This document shows positions 1 through 12,690 of a DNA stretch of 64,000 bases, one piece after another. The notes beneath the pieces were generated by a model. The model saw nothing but the letters and a program-made list of their open reading frames with translations, made no database searches and had not been told where the DNA came from. The stretch is from Cacajao melanocephalus (taxonomy: Eukaryota; Chordata; Mammalia; Primates; Pitheciidae): the NCBI GenBank assembly GCA_963573385.1, contig CAUYLG010009036.1, positions 1 through 64,000 on the forward strand, in the 5' to 3' direction. Position 1 is the first letter of the stretch; the number at the start of each line of letters is the position of its first letter. A program made the position numbers and the translations under genes.

Positions 1-238
1 ACACATGGACATAGGGAGGGGAGCACTACACACAGGGGTCTGTTGGGGGGGAAATAGGGGAGGGACAGTGGGAGGTGGGGAGGTGGGGAGGTGGGGAGAG
101 ATAGCATGGGAAGAAATGCCAGATATAGGTGAAGGGGAGGAAAACAGAAAATCACACTGCCACGCGTGTACCTATGCAACAATCTTGCATGTTCTTCACA
201 TGTACCCCTAAAGCTAAAATACAATAAAAATTTTAAAA
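1..238 (+). mobile_element. L1 LINE, 3' end (5' part lies outside the window)
   Basis: The stretch matches the end of a primate L1: the ACACATGGACATAGGGAGGGG-type block, a G-rich polypurine tract (about 44-98), the TGCACATGTACCC-like motif near 187-208, and an A-rich tail to about 238. The element runs off the left edge. The G-rich tract contains three near-identical GAGGTGGGGA units, more repetitive than usual for this site. No open reading frame of L1 remains here. Confidence 0.9.
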
Positions 239-294
239 AAATTAAGGATTTTTAAAATTCCTTTTTGGCTGTTAAGTAAGTATGTGATAAGTTG

Positions 295-860
295 TTGCTG
301 CAACATAACCCAGCCCACCTGACTAACACAGACATAGGTATCTTGGAATCAGGATTTTCCTAGTGGAAGAGATCTGAGTTACCTCGAGTTAAAAGCAGCG
401 AATCCACACAAACTGCAGCAACCTCAACTCTTGCCTCTGCGGAAGGAAGACTTCAACTGAGGGGCATAAAGCAGAAAAAGAGACTGAGGCAAGTTTCAGA
501 GCAGGAGTGAAAAAGCTTTAGAATAGTAAGGAAAGGAAGGAAAGAAAAGAAGGAAGGTATAACTTGCAAGAGGGCCAAGTGAGTGACTTGAGAAACCAAG
601 TACGTAGCTTGACCTCTTGACTCGGGCCCACTTCCAGGATTTGCCTTACTTCTCCCCATTCCTGAGATCTTTTTGGGAATCTGCTGATCAGTTTCAGGTA
701 TTTTCTGTCTATTGGGAAACTGCCTTTCTCCGGCGCCGGCTGTGACCAATTATTACTTTAGAGAAAGGGTTAACAACTGCCTGACGATGGTTGCTCAATG
801 CTCTTGGTGTGTGTGTTGTGGGGGGCAGGAGGTCCCCTCCTGCTCATCGTAGCTACCTAC
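295..860 (-). mobile_element. ERV1-type LTR remnant
   Basis: Read on the minus strand, the region around 390-530 contains the TTTCACTCCTGCTCTGAAAC and TGCCCCTCAGT signatures that follow the polyadenylation signal in several class-I endogenous retrovirus LTRs, with a GGTTGCTGCAG-type 3' portion. Boundaries are approximate and the subfamily (MER4-like group) is a guess. It looks like a solo LTR; no internal retroviral sequence is seen beside it. An older unclassified repeat is the alternative. Confidence 0.5.
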
Positions 861-938
861 CGTAATGAGAAAATTGACCCAAATACACAAATTTTGGAAT
901 TTATCCAAGAAAAATATAAATTAAGGAAAAGATCCATA

Positions 939-1277
939 TAGTTGTACCTTGGTATTTCCAGGACCTCCCCACAACAGATATTGATATTGAAATCCACAGA
1001 CTTCAAGTCCTTGATATAAAATGGCATAGTATTTGTATATAACCAACAACCTCCTTCTATGTACTTTAAATCATCTCTAAGTTACTTATACCACCTAATA
1101 CAATGTAAATGCTATCTAAGTAGCTGTTATGCTGTATTGTTTAGGGGATAATGACAAGAAAAAAAGTCTATGTATGTTCAGTACAGATGCAGACACTCAT
1201 TTTTTTCCCTAAATCTTTTTGTTCTGCAGTTGATTGAATCCACAGATGCAAGACTTACAGATACAGAGGGCCAACTG
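939..1277 (-). mobile_element. MER2 DNA transposon (Tc1/mariner, Tigger-related, non-autonomous)
   Basis: The right end reads GAGGGCCAACTG, the inverted terminal repeat of MER2. The left end, starting TAGTTGTACCTTGGTAT, is its decayed partner. The interior (GTATATAACCAACAACCTCC, ATCTCTAAGTTACTTATA, TACAATGTAAATGCTAT) follows MER2 in reverse complement. Length, about 339 bp, fits the full family element. A TA precedes the left end, as expected for a TA target site; the right TA is lost. Confidence 0.88.
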
Positions 1278-1289
1278 TGTATATAGAAT

Positions 1290-1655
1290 ATTCATCATAT
1301 TATTTATAATTTAAAAATTGAATACAGTCCAAATGTCCAGCAACTTGGGTGTGTTTAAAAATTTATAATTCAGACATATGATGGAATGTTATGAAACCTA
1401 TGAGAAGTATATAAATTGAGGCAATACTAGAAAATAGAATAAATGTTTTAAATGGCAATAAAATTGTATATACACTATTAACAATATAAAAAAGCTAACT
1501 TCTCCAAAAAACTTGAACAGAATATACTACAATTTTACAGTATTCCTTGTAAAATAGCTATAGGATATATATTATTTTCCTTTTTCTTTACTTTCTAAAC
1601 TTTTATCATTTTAAAAATTGCTTTTATAGTTTAATAATAACATTTTTATAAAGAA
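1290..1655 (+). mobile_element. Old L1 (L1M-type) 3' UTR fragment
   Basis: The pattern 'CCAAATGTCCAGCAA... ATGATGGAATGTTATGAAA' resembles the conserved end of L1 ORF2 and 3' UTR. It is followed by the TTTACTTTCTAAACTTTTA motif typical of old L1 3' ends. Strongly diverged and AT-rich; boundaries are approximate. Confidence 0.55.
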
Positions 1656-3367
<1,712 letters not shown>

Positions 3368-3381
3368 GGCCATCCCTTTTA

Positions 3382-4917
3382 ACATGAGAACTATTTCTGA
3401 GTTCCTCAGTTCCAGTGTCAACTTCCCCTTTCTCCCTTCCATTTCCATCAGATCTTCTCATTCCACCTCTAAAGATAAACTTCCTATACAGGACACTACA
3501 GGAAGTAGGACAGGCTAAGAGAGAAGCAAGTTGCATCTTGGCATATTTACTCAATGAAAGAAAATGTTAGGAGTCTGGGTAAGATTTCTGGACTAGTACT
3601 TGCTGGGCACTGTGGGTCTGTATATATATTGAATGGGAAATAATGCACTGCCTCTGACTCTAAGAGAAGCTAGAATCAGTGTGGGAGGACGAACTTTGGC
3701 TCTATAAGGATTGCTTATTGGGCACTGCAATTTGGGCTGCCAGCCATGCATATCAACCTGCCTCAAGCAAGAAGAGCAAAGAGGAAGTGAGGAAAATGTT
3801 CTACTAAAAGGAACTCTGCATTCTTCTTCCTTCAGCATTGCTGATTGAGGGCACCTGGAAAGGTGGTGGAGCATTGCCACAGTGTAGTGGGAGATGCACT
3901 AAAGAAACTAGTCCTGGCCAAACTTTCAAGTCAGCCTTACACACAGTAGGGATGCCACTGAATACTGAACTAGAGGAAGTGGTGGCAGAAAAGCCTTCTC
4001 TGCATCTCAATTTTTAAATACCCCACTAAATTTGATTACAGGAAAAACTACAAATAGTATGACAGAAGATTTTAAGTAAGAAGCACTTTACTATCATCAG
4101 TTCAAACTCACCTCTAATAGGCTTCAATGTTCTGGCTTCAAGATACACAGCAGGTGGCAATTTTCCTGTGCTACTCGACAATTTCAACATCGTTCTAATG
4201 CGTTAACACATACATTGTAGTGTGTCCTTTCTCTTGGCCTAAAATAATGCAGCAGGGCTGTGTGTGGGCGCACACGCAGATAACACAAATAATAAATGCA
4301 CTATATTACAAAGTGTTGAGACTGATTTTGTTTGCACCCTTCACAATCTCATTATTCTTTAAACCCCTGCACTGACTCAGTGAATGAACTAAGCAGACAG
4401 CCAACACACGCACGATGGTCGATTCTGGGAGGGCTGTGCCCCTCCCTGCTTGGCCAGACTCCACTGTCTCCTATCTGATTTGAACTGTCCATTATTCATT
4501 AATTGTGGAAGAATTGGGGATAAAGTGGATAAATGGCTTTAGAAGACACTCTACTGAAAAAGCACTGTTGGGAGGGAAACAATGACTGTGATAGTCTGTC
4601 ACTTTTCCATTAGATCACATTGGCTAATAGTCAGTGATGTGCCCCTACGTGAGTTAACTTATTGCGTGCCAACTCTGTGCCTGTATGTTCTAGGGAGAGA
4701 GTGGCAAACAGGTAGTAAATCAAAATAAAAAGATAGGACATGTCTTAAAATGACTTAACAGCTACTGAGAGGTACAGCTGCACAGACAATTTTGAAGCTA
4801 AGTGGTAGGTGAGATATGAGAGGTGGACTGTGGGGCCCAGAGGAAGGACCTTGGAGGAGAGGAGAGAGAGGCCCACAGATGGAGAATTCACATTCTAGTG
4901 AAACTAGTGACAGCTAA
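3382..4917. other. Mostly unique sequence, possible faint L2 at 4641-4900
   Basis: No gene is recognised. Around 4641-4900 the wording 'TTATTGCGTGCCAACTCTGTGCC ... GGTAGTAAATCAAAATAAAAAG' recalls the tail of a minus-strand L2, but it is too diverged to call firmly. The rest shows nothing I can identify. Confidence 0.4.
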
Positions 4918-5150
4918 CATTCCCTGTGTACGTACTCAGGGTCAGGTCCTCTTCTAGGTACTGCCCATGTTTGAACTCATTTAATGCTCATGCAACACCA
5001 TGAAATAAGCATATAATTATCTCAGTTTAAAGATGAGGAAACTGAGGCCTAGAGTGGTTAAGCAATTTGCCAAAAGTTTCACAGCAGGTAAGTGGTGATC
5101 AGAATAGAGGCGGTCTCATTCCAGAATCCATTCTCTTAGCCTACATTCTG
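4918..5150 (-). mobile_element. MIR SINE
   Basis: The core AAAGATGAGGAAACTGAGGC, then GTGGTTAAGCAATTTGCC and AGGTAAGTGGTGATCAGAAT, is MIR in reverse complement. The upstream part (ACTCATTTAATGCTCATGCAAC) matches its 3' half. Nearly full length, no clear target-site duplication. Confidence 0.92.
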
Positions 5151-5213
5151 TGTCCTAGAGACAAATAGAAGATGCAGGATAATAATGTTCAAGGAGAAAT
5201 GGGACCGTAGCAA

Positions 5214-5567
5214 TTACGACTGCGTGTTCTTGGCCCCCCACACCAAATGTATAAGCTGAAGTCCTAACCTGCAGTATAACGATATTAGGAGGTGAGGCCT
5301 TTGAGGAATAATTAGATTGAGGCCTCATGTGTGGAATGAGTGTCCTTACCAAAGTGCCCACAGAGCTCTCTGCTCTTCCATCCTGTGACAGTACAGTGAG
5401 AAGTCATCAGTCTGCAACCCAAAAGAGGACCCTCACCAGGAACTGTATCAGCTGGTACCATGATCTTGGACTTCCCAGCCTCCAGAACTGTGAGATATAA
5501 CTTTCTATCATTTAAGCCACCCAGTCTACAGTATTCTGTCATGGCAGCCCAAACCACCAAGACAATA
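5214..5567 (+). mobile_element. MLT1-type MaLR LTR (ERVL-MaLR)
   Basis: It matches a MaLR LTR from the 5' part (GAAGTCCTAACC, ATTAGGAGGTGAGGCCTTTG) through CTTGGACTTCCCAGCCTCC, AGAACTGTGAGA and TTAAGCCACCCAGTCTA to the GGCAGCCCAAAC end. Length near 354 bp fits a solo LTR. Ancient and diverged; the exact MLT1 subfamily is not determined. Confidence 0.85.
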
Positions 5568-5689
5568 GCAGTGCTGTTTAATATTTAAAGTAAGGTAAAA
5601 GCAGGAGAAAAACTAGGCAGCTCTTAGAACAGAAACATCCAAGATAAACACCTGAAAGAAGGGAAGTAATGAAGCCAAGCTCTGCCTCT

Positions 5690-7060
5690 TCCACCTTTAT
5701 TAACAAACATCCATCAGTCAGGTCCAGGACCATTCCAGGCACTGAGTGAGGCACTGGGGATAAAAAGATAAATATAAAACAAGCACTGTTTTAGAGGAGC
5801 TCACATTTCAAGAATGAGACAGGCCAAAAACAGATTTTAATGCAGTGTAGTAAATCTATGGCAGGGTATAGAAGGTGCTGTGGGTGCTCAAAAGAAGAAG
5901 GTGCTATGTCCTAAGTGTTGAGAGAGATTGTGAAGAATTGAATGGGAATTTAGAAGTGGCTGAGGAAAGGGCTCAGGGAGAGGGACACTGAAGTTGCAGG
6001 AAGTGTGAAAGCGAACTGAGGGAGAGGAGAGAAGGAAGCAGTCTTCATGGAACAGCCAGAGTCACAAGGGCCTTTGTGTCATGGAGAAGTAGCTGTGAAA
6101 TTATTCTAGATTATTATCCCAAGGAATAATGAGGGAAGCCCCAGAGCTTTTATGCAGGAAGCAGAACACAATCATATTTAGTTTTAGGGATGTAAATGGA
6201 GGAAGAAGGAAGGATGGTATATTAGCTAGGGTTCTCTAGAGGGACAGAACTAATAGGATAGATATATACATATAAAAGGGAGTTTATTAAGTATTAACTC
6301 ACACGATCACAAGGTCCCACAATAGGCCATCTGCAAGCTGAGGAGCAGGAAAGCCAGTCCGAGTCCTCAAACTGAAAACTTGGAGTCTGATGTTCGAGGG
6401 CAGGAAGGATTCAGCATGGGAGAAAGATGTAGGCTAGTCTAGTCTTTTCACATTTTTCTGTCTGCTTTATACATGCTGGCAGCTGATTAGATGGTACCCA
6501 CCCAGATTAAGGGTGGGTCTGCCTTTCTGAGCCCACTGACTCAAATGTTAATCTCTTCGGCAACACCTTCACAGACACACCCAAGATCAATACTTTGCAT
6601 CCTTCAATCCAATCAAGTTGACACTCAGTATTAACCATCACAGATAGGTTAGAGAGGAAGGAATCATTGACAAGAAGGTCAGCTCGATTGAAGGTTGTTG
6701 CAAAGACCCACCAAAGAGAACAGAAGGCCTGGCCCAGAGCAGTGGTTGTCTGATGAATAAATGAGAACAGACCCAAGAGACATGAATGAGGTAGAGGTCC
6801 AGGATTTTACACCAGGAATAAGTTATGAAGGGAGAGTTTTTCAGGATTAGCTGAAGGCTCTAATTTGGGAGACCGAGTAGAAGTCATCAGCAGGGAGAGA
6901 AAATTCTTAAGAGTGGATAGTGAGTGACCTGTTGAGCTTGAGGAATCTACAAGGCATCCGGATGAATATTGTAGTATACTCTGTAATTGCTGCGGCAAAA
7001 TAATATCATTGTTGTAATTTCCTAACACCTTATTTGGAATGCCAGAGAGCTTTACTGAAA
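5690..7060 (-). mobile_element. L2 LINE, 3' region, split by an ERVL-type LTR
   Basis: From the left it follows the reverse complement of the L2 3' end: CCATTCCAGGCACTGAGTGAGGC, GGGGATAAAAAGATAAA, GAGGAGCTCACATTTCA, GTGGGTGCTCA, then GCAGGAAGCAGAACACAATCA. After the LTR at 6218-6642 it resumes with AAGGTCAGCTCGATTGAAGG and GTTGTTGCAA. The right boundary is uncertain. The first 200 bp are the best supported. Confidence 0.65.
6218..6642 (-). mobile_element. ERVL-type solo LTR (MLT2-like group)
   Basis: On the minus strand it begins TGTGATGGTTAATACTGAG with TCAACTTGATTGGATTGAAG. It ends CTCTAGAGAACCCTAGCTAA, the pattern of ERVL-group LTRs. Flanks GATGG (6213-6217) and GATAG (6643-6647) look like a 5-bp target duplication with one change. 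It sits inside the minus-strand L2. A longer copy of the same family lies at 52093-52797. Confidence 0.8.
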
Positions 7061-7165
7061 AGACACCAGTGACAGATAGTAGATATTAGGTAATTGAATC
7101 AGTTCCTTGGATATTCTAGATAGAGAAGTAAAAATCACAGTGTACTTTGAGTTCAGTTAAGACGA

Positions 7166-7340
7166 ACCAAGGCTTGTATTGAGTTTTATAGTTCTTTGAC
7201 ATATGTTGTTTCTTTTCATCCTTCCAGCAATCTTAAAGGAAGGTAATATGTCTTTCCATTTTTATAGATGGGGAATCTGAGTCCAAGTCAGTTGTCTGAG
7301 TTATCACACAATGAGAAGCAGAGCTCCAGCATGACTACCT
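7166..7340 (-). mobile_element. MIR SINE
   Basis: TCCATTTTTATAGATGGGGAATCTGAGTCCAAGTCAG followed by TCACACAATGAGAAGCAGAGCTCC is a diverged MIR in reverse complement, with part of the 3' half upstream. Confidence 0.7.
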
Positions 7341-8479
7341 CCTTCCTCCTTTGCCTGTAGAGAGAGATCATCCTCATGAGACTGCAAACACACTGAGGGG
7401 AGGAGGGTGATCTTGTGACCCTGATGCTAGCCACAATGCCTAGTGTGTGATAGCACAGAATCACCTGCTTGTGAAATGAATGAATGGATGTCATACATCT
7501 AACATTCTAGAATTATTTACCTTATCAAATAACATGACTACATCCTGAGTTAATATTTCCATGGAAATGAGAAATTAAAGACACTAGCCAGGCAGGTTCT
7601 ACTTGATGTGAAATAGCTGGGAGAGTGAGTAGATTCTGTTAGTAAAAATAACAAGCATGGAGAATTAGTGTTTTAAAAATTAATATATAAAAAGAGATAT
7701 TTCCATGTAATATAATTAATTTCCCAAACTACTAGCAAGAAGACACTTTACTGAATCCCACCTGAACATGTGTTTTTGTTGCTTGCTTTCCAAGGGTGTG
7801 TCTACACATCAACTCTCATCACCTTCTCTGTCTGCCTTTCTCTATTTTATTGCATGACATTTTCATTGAGCTATTGAAATTAGATGTGTCATACACATTA
7901 AAAGCAATGGCAGTTGTGGCAAGTTAGCTGATATATTTTAAAATAAACCAAGAGGACCATGCAGATGTCAGGGGAATAAATTGCTCTGTTTAGCCACGAG
8001 TGATTTATTTAACCACTGTAGACAGGGTCCAAGGGAATGCCAAGCTGCATACATTTTGGTTGGGAAAAGCTGAGGTATTTTCTCAGAAATCTCTCCTGTG
8101 GGATCAAAATAAGAGTGGGAGAAGTTTATGAGAAGATTAATTAAATTCTTGATTTGGGAATGACCCTGAAGAATGAGTTTTATTTCCCATGTGCTACAAA
8201 ATTGACCTCTTAGTGTTTCTGCAGGTGAGACACGTTCTGGAAGCATCAGGTATTAGCAGTAACCCTGACTTCATGGGCGTCACTCAAACTGCAGTAGCAG
8301 CATTTCTCTCTAGCTTGCCTTTGAGGCAAAGTGTGATGTTTCCAAGAGTGTGATAAAACGGCTGGAGGCTGGGATTTCACTTTCTTCCTCTCGCCATTCA
8401 ACCTTGGCTAGTGACTGCTAGATACAAAGTAATCAATACATGTGAATTGATTGGAATCTAAAGTCACAGACGAGCAGCC
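7341..8479. other. Unique stretch, no gene recognised
   Basis: No repeat family or coding exon is recognised. A minus-strand ISRE-plus-ETS-like string lies at 8375-8390 and is reported as a weak regulatory candidate. Confidence 0.45.
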
Positions 8480-8665
8480 CAACAGTGAAAGCACAGGCTC
8501 TGGAAACAGAAGGTCCAGATTTGCATCCTGGTTCTGTCGCTTAATCACAATGTGCCCATGAGCCAGTTTCTGACCTTTCTTTGCTTCATTTTTCTCATCC
8601 ATAAATGAATATGGGAATAGTACTTACCACATACAATGGATGTGAAGTTAAGTAGCAATCACAGA
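8480..8665 (+). mobile_element. MIR SINE
   Basis: GCACAGGCTCTGGAAACAGA, GCATCCTGGTTCTGTCGCTTA, CATTTTTCTCATCCATAAATG and GGGAATAGTACTTACC follow the MIR consensus in plus orientation across about 185 bp. Confidence 0.9.
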
Positions 8666-8846
8666 AGGGGTACCACCTGCCATGAGGACTTCACTTATCC
8701 ACATTATCAGTCTTCCCATCCATTGGTTCATTCCTGCAGTATACATATGTTGTAATCACTCCCTTTAAAAAGAATCTGCAATCCTACATCCTCCTTCAGT
8801 TGTGAACTTATTCCCTTTCTCTCATTTACATCAAAACTCCTGGAAA

Positions 8847-9506
8847 ATAAAGAGTAGAAAGATGGTTACCAGAGGCTGGGAAGGGTAGTCAGGGATTAGG
8901 GGAAGGTGGGGAAGGTTGATGGGTATGAAAAAAATAGAAAAAATGAATAAGACTGTTTGATAGCATAATAGGGGACTATAGTTAAAAATAACAATGTAAT
9001 TTGATTGTTTGTAACTTAAAGGATAAATGTTTGAGGGGCTGAATACTTCATTCTCCATGATGTGCTTATTTCACATTGCATGCCCATATCAAAACATCTC
9101 ATGTAACCCACAATTACATACACCCACTATGTACCTACACAAATTTTTTAAAATAATTAAAGATTAAAAATAGATAAATAAATTGCTTTTTTTCTTAGAT
9201 GAGATCTGGCTCTGTTGCCCAGGCTGGTGTGTAGTGGCATGATCTTGGCTCCCTGCAACCTCCGCCCGCCAGGTTCAAGCAATTCTCCTGCTTCAGACTC
9301 CTAAATAGCTGAGATTATAGGCACCTGCCACCATACCCAGCCAATTTCTGTATTATTAGTAGAGATGGGGTTTCACCATGTTGGGCAGGCCATCTCGAAC
9401 TCCTGACCTAATGTGATCCACCCCCATGAACCTCCCAAAGTGCTGGGATTATAGGCATGAGCCACGGTACCTGGCCCAATAAATTGCATTTTAGAAACAA
9501 TGAAAG
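8847..9506 (+). mobile_element. L1 (L1M-type) 3' end with nested Alu
   Basis: GATGGTTACCAGAGGCTGGGAAGGGTAG, GACTATAGTTAAAAATAAC, GATAAATGTTTGAGG and CACCCACTATGTACC are the conserved words of an older L1 3' UTR. The target duplication AAACTCCTGGAAA is perfect at 8834-8846 and 9507-9519, outside a nested Alu, which proves the order L2, then L1, then Alu. Confidence 0.93.
9187..9477 (-). mobile_element. Alu SINE nested in the L1 tail
   Basis: Reverse-complement Alu with poly-T at 9187, CTCTGTTGCCCAGGCTGG and a left-arm end of GGGATTATAGGCATGAGCCAC. It is flanked by the 10-bp duplication AATAAATTGC at 9177-9186 and 9478-9487. Clearly diverged. Confidence 0.95.
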
Positions 9507-9966
9507 AAACTCCTGGAAAGAACTGTGCATTTGCTCTTTGATCATCTACTCAGACTTTTACCTCCACTGTTCAAACGAAACTGTTCATCCAAATCACCTA
9601 TGGACTTTATCTTGCCTAATCTAAAGGTTCATTCTTACATCAGAAGACTCAACTTTTCAGCAGCATTGACCCATTCCTGACTCCCTCCATCATCTTAAAA
9701 CACAAGTCTTTCCTTTCCTGGTTCTTTTCTTACTCTACTATTTGCTTTTTCTTAGCCTCCTTTGCAGGCATCTTCTTACTGTACTGCCCCAAGATCTTCT
9801 ATTGTTTTTCTACACTCCTAAGATGGTTTCATCCAGTTTCATGCTAGCTATAGAGATTTAGATACACGGCAATGACTCCCACATCAGTGCCTCTAGTTCC
9901 AACTTTCTCCTCATTTTTCATATATCCACTTACATGAATAAGAGGCTTCTCACCCTTAAGACAGTT

Positions 9967-10584
9967 CAGTCCTCATTATTCACAAATTCCATATTTGCAA
10001 ATTTTCTTACTCACTGAAATCTATCTGTGACCCCAAGATCAGTAATCACGGCATTTTCACAGTCATTGCAGTCACGTGCAAGCCTGCAAAAATCTTAAGT
10101 CACCTGACATGTACTTTCCAGCTGAGACAAGACATTCTACCTTCTTGTTTCAACTCTCATGATGTAAATACGCATCCTTTTCATGATCTATTTAATGCTA
10201 CTTTTTCACACTTTCGTGCTTTTTGTTTGTGACCTTGCTCTTTAAAATGGCACCCAGGTATTGTGCTGAAGTACTGGGTAGTGTTCTTCAGTGCAGAAGT
10301 CTGTGACGTGACTTTCAGAGAAAACACATGTGTTAGGTAAGCTTCATTCAGACATGAGTTACAGTGCTGTCAGGAATGAGTCCAATATTAATGATTCAAC
10401 TATATATTTTATATACAGGCACAAACACACATAAAGTAAGATCATGTGTTGGTTGGTTGATGAAAATCTTGTGACCAGAGGCTCACAGGAACCTAATCCT
10501 GTTTTTTCCCTAGGAGTAATGTCTCAGTATTAGGTGATTACGACTTTATAGAACATTACTACTGCAAATCATGAGAATCAACGG
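9967..10584 (+). mobile_element. Tigger-family DNA transposon (pogo/Tc1-mariner), internally deleted
   Basis: The left end starts CAGTCCTCATTATTCAC and the right end finishes GAGAATCAACGG, a decayed inverted-repeat pair. The interior keeps the start of a Tigger transposase gene (see 10247-10410). Total length, about 618 bp, is far below a full Tigger of about 2.5 kb, so it is a deletion derivative. The exact Tigger number is uncertain. It lies inside the plus-strand L2. Confidence 0.8.
10247..10410 (+). pseudogene. Remnant of Tigger transposase N-terminus (CENP-B-type DNA-binding domain)
   Basis: From the ATG at 10247 the translation starts Met-Ala-Pro. It continues through codons resembling the first helix-turn-helix of the CENP-B/pogo family: a lysine/arginine-rich start, then 'EKI-VL-KL-SGMSYSAVG-EFNVN' as a pattern in shifting frames. 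In a working transposase this domain binds the terminal inverted repeats. Indels and substitutions disrupt it, and the catalytic DDD region is absent because the element is internally deleted. It is a fossil, not a gene. CENP-B itself and the TIGD genes are related domesticated members, but nothing suggests domestication here. Confidence 0.6.
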
Positions 10585-11035
10585 CATATCCAGAACTTAA
10601 CTGTGAATTCCTCTCACCCAATTCTTACTCATCACAGAAAATAACCATTCTTCCAGTTGCTTAGGTCAGTGTTCTCGAAGTTATTGTTTGCTCATCTTCT
10701 CCTCTCATATCTCATGTGCATATATCAACTAGCTCTGTTATGTCTTCCTTTGAAATTTCTCCACTTTCCACACCTTTATTATTTCAATAATGAAATACCC
10801 AATCACGATCACCTTGATTATGGCAATTACATCCTAGTTGGTTACCCTCCTCTCAATTATGACCATGCCTGCTCCCAGCACACATAAGGCAGATCATGTC
10901 CCTCCTCTGCTGAGAACACTTCAAAGATGAGAGCCTTATTTGAAGCTGCACTGTCACCTTTGCTGATCCTCTAATACATCATGACATACTCTAACCTCAA
11001 GCCAAGGCCTTGCATTTGCTCTTTTCGCTATTTCA

Positions 11036-11331
11036 CTTTTTTTTTTTTGAGACGGAGTCTCGCTCTGTCGCCCAGGCTGGAGTGCAGTGGTACAATCTCG
11101 GCTAACCGCAACCTCCGCCTCCTGGGTTCAAGCAATGCTCCTGCCCCAGCCTCCCGAGTAGCTGGGATTACAGGCACGTGCCACCATGCCCAGCTACTTT
11201 TTAGTATTTTTAGTAGAGATGGGTTTTCACCATGCTGACCAATCTGGTCTCGAACTCCTGACATTGTGATCCACCTGCCTTGGCCTCCCAAGGTACTAGG
11301 ATTACAGGTGTGAGCCACCACGCCCAGACTT
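11036..11331 (-). mobile_element. Alu SINE
   Basis: Reverse-complement Alu with GAGACGGAGTCTCGCTCTGTCG, several retained CpGs and a full left arm. The flanking duplication CTTTTCGCTATTTCA (11021-11035) and CTTTTCTCTATTTCA (11332-11346) differs at one base. The CpG content suggests a younger AluS-like copy than its neighbours. A 97-codon minus-strand ORF here is Alu sequence. Confidence 0.97.
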
Positions 11332-11672
11332 CTTTTCTCTATTTCAAACTCTTTCTGTAAGGATGCAAATGGCTTATTTCCTTTCTGCCTTTTTGTCTCT
11401 GCTCAAACATCGGTTTAACAGAAAAAAACTCACCTAGTTACTCTATATAGAATTGCACTTTCTTCATTCTCTATCCTCTTACTCAGCCTTACTTTTCTTC
11501 ATATCAGTTATCACCCAGTATATTAAAACTCTGCTTATTGTTTGTTTACTCTCAAAAGAATGTAAACTTTTTGAGGGCAAAGACTTGATCTATTTTGTTC
11601 ACTGCTGTTTTCCCAGTGCCTGAAACATTACTAGACACAAAGTAGATGCTCAATAAAATTTATTTAGAAGAG

Positions 11673-12690
11673 GATTGATACTTTGGTTTCTTCTGTGTGA
11701 AATGGAGATAATAAGACTCTATTTCACACTGGGACTTATCTGTTACAATGTTAGAGTGTACTTCAGACTACCTGGCAGGCCCTTGGGCCATCTTCAATAA
11801 GTCAGCTCAGGAAAGGCTGGTGTCCTCTATTGACCTAAGCAAGCCAATGACAGCCTACACCTGAAGCAGAGATCAGGCATGTTGGGGTTATCTACTGTCC
11901 CTTGGCTTTGGTAAAAGGAATAAAAAATGGCTGTGTTGTTTTAGAAAATATCACCTTGAAAGCTCTATGATGATGTACTAATTTGCTCTAATTATCTCAT
12001 AAAGCACCATTTTCCTTCCTCATATAGATTATGAAGCAGATAGCTTTCTTCTCAAAGGAAACTGTGCCATTGTAGAACTTTTGGTCCCATGCAGCATGCA
12101 CCACTGGCTGAGATGGTGAGATCACCATCCATCCAGCCATGCTGTTGTAACTCAGGATACTCATGTAGGATTGAGGCCTGGAAAGTTAACTGCATAATTC
12201 CCAGGTGTTTGGGCTTCTTACCAAGAATGTTTGCTTAACTTTGAAAGGAAGATTTCCCTGGGAAATATATTTCCTGGTGAACAGGATCAGGTGTTGCTTA
12301 ATAGATATTAAGTAGATACAGAGTGAATGTCAGGGTTACGTAGGGGAGTTGGCTGCTGAGGCAAATTCACTCTTCAGCCTTGGGCAGCAACCCAGAACTT
12401 TAGGGAAGAGTCAAGACTGGAAGCCACGTGCACTGAGGATCTAGGAAACCACCCACGGAGTCATCCTTCTTCCAGACTCAGCCTCCTCAGACAAAAATCC
12501 CACTCTGTTCTCAGGCCGGAGAGCCTACAGGGCTGGAATTGCTCAAGCCTCAGCTCACAGACATGTCACTGTATTCATTTGCTCCACAGGTATGTGTGCA
12601 GTTTGGCCCCATATGCGACAGACAGGCCAAGTTAACAGAAACTTGGGGAATTTCAAAATTGATTTTTATGGCAAGAGGAACACATGACCA
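11673..12690. other. Unique stretch, no gene recognised
   Basis: I find no known repeat, RNA gene or coding exon. There are no long ORFs. Confidence 0.45.

Larger units (their letters stand above)
8770..11672 (+). mobile_element. L2 LINE (reverse-transcriptase end to 3' end), split by three insertions
   Basis: Segments 9520-9966, 10585-11020 and 11347-11672 follow one L2 in order. An RT-region part carries TTTTCAGCAGCATTGACCCATTCCTGAC. A C-terminal part carries CTTCCAGTTGCTTAGGTCAG and CAGATCATGTCCCTCCTCTGC. The 3' end carries TTTTGAGGGCAAAGACTTGATCT and TAGATGCTCAATAAA. The interruptions are an L1 tail with nested Alu (8847-9506), a Tigger element (9967-10584) and an Alu (11036-11331). The part left of the L1 tail is assigned only by continuity. 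The coding sequence is fully decayed. Confidence 0.8.

Noticed and set aside
11028..11321. 97-codon minus-strand ORF starting [16 protein letters not shown]
   Set aside because: This is the sense-strand translation of an Alu, not a protein gene.
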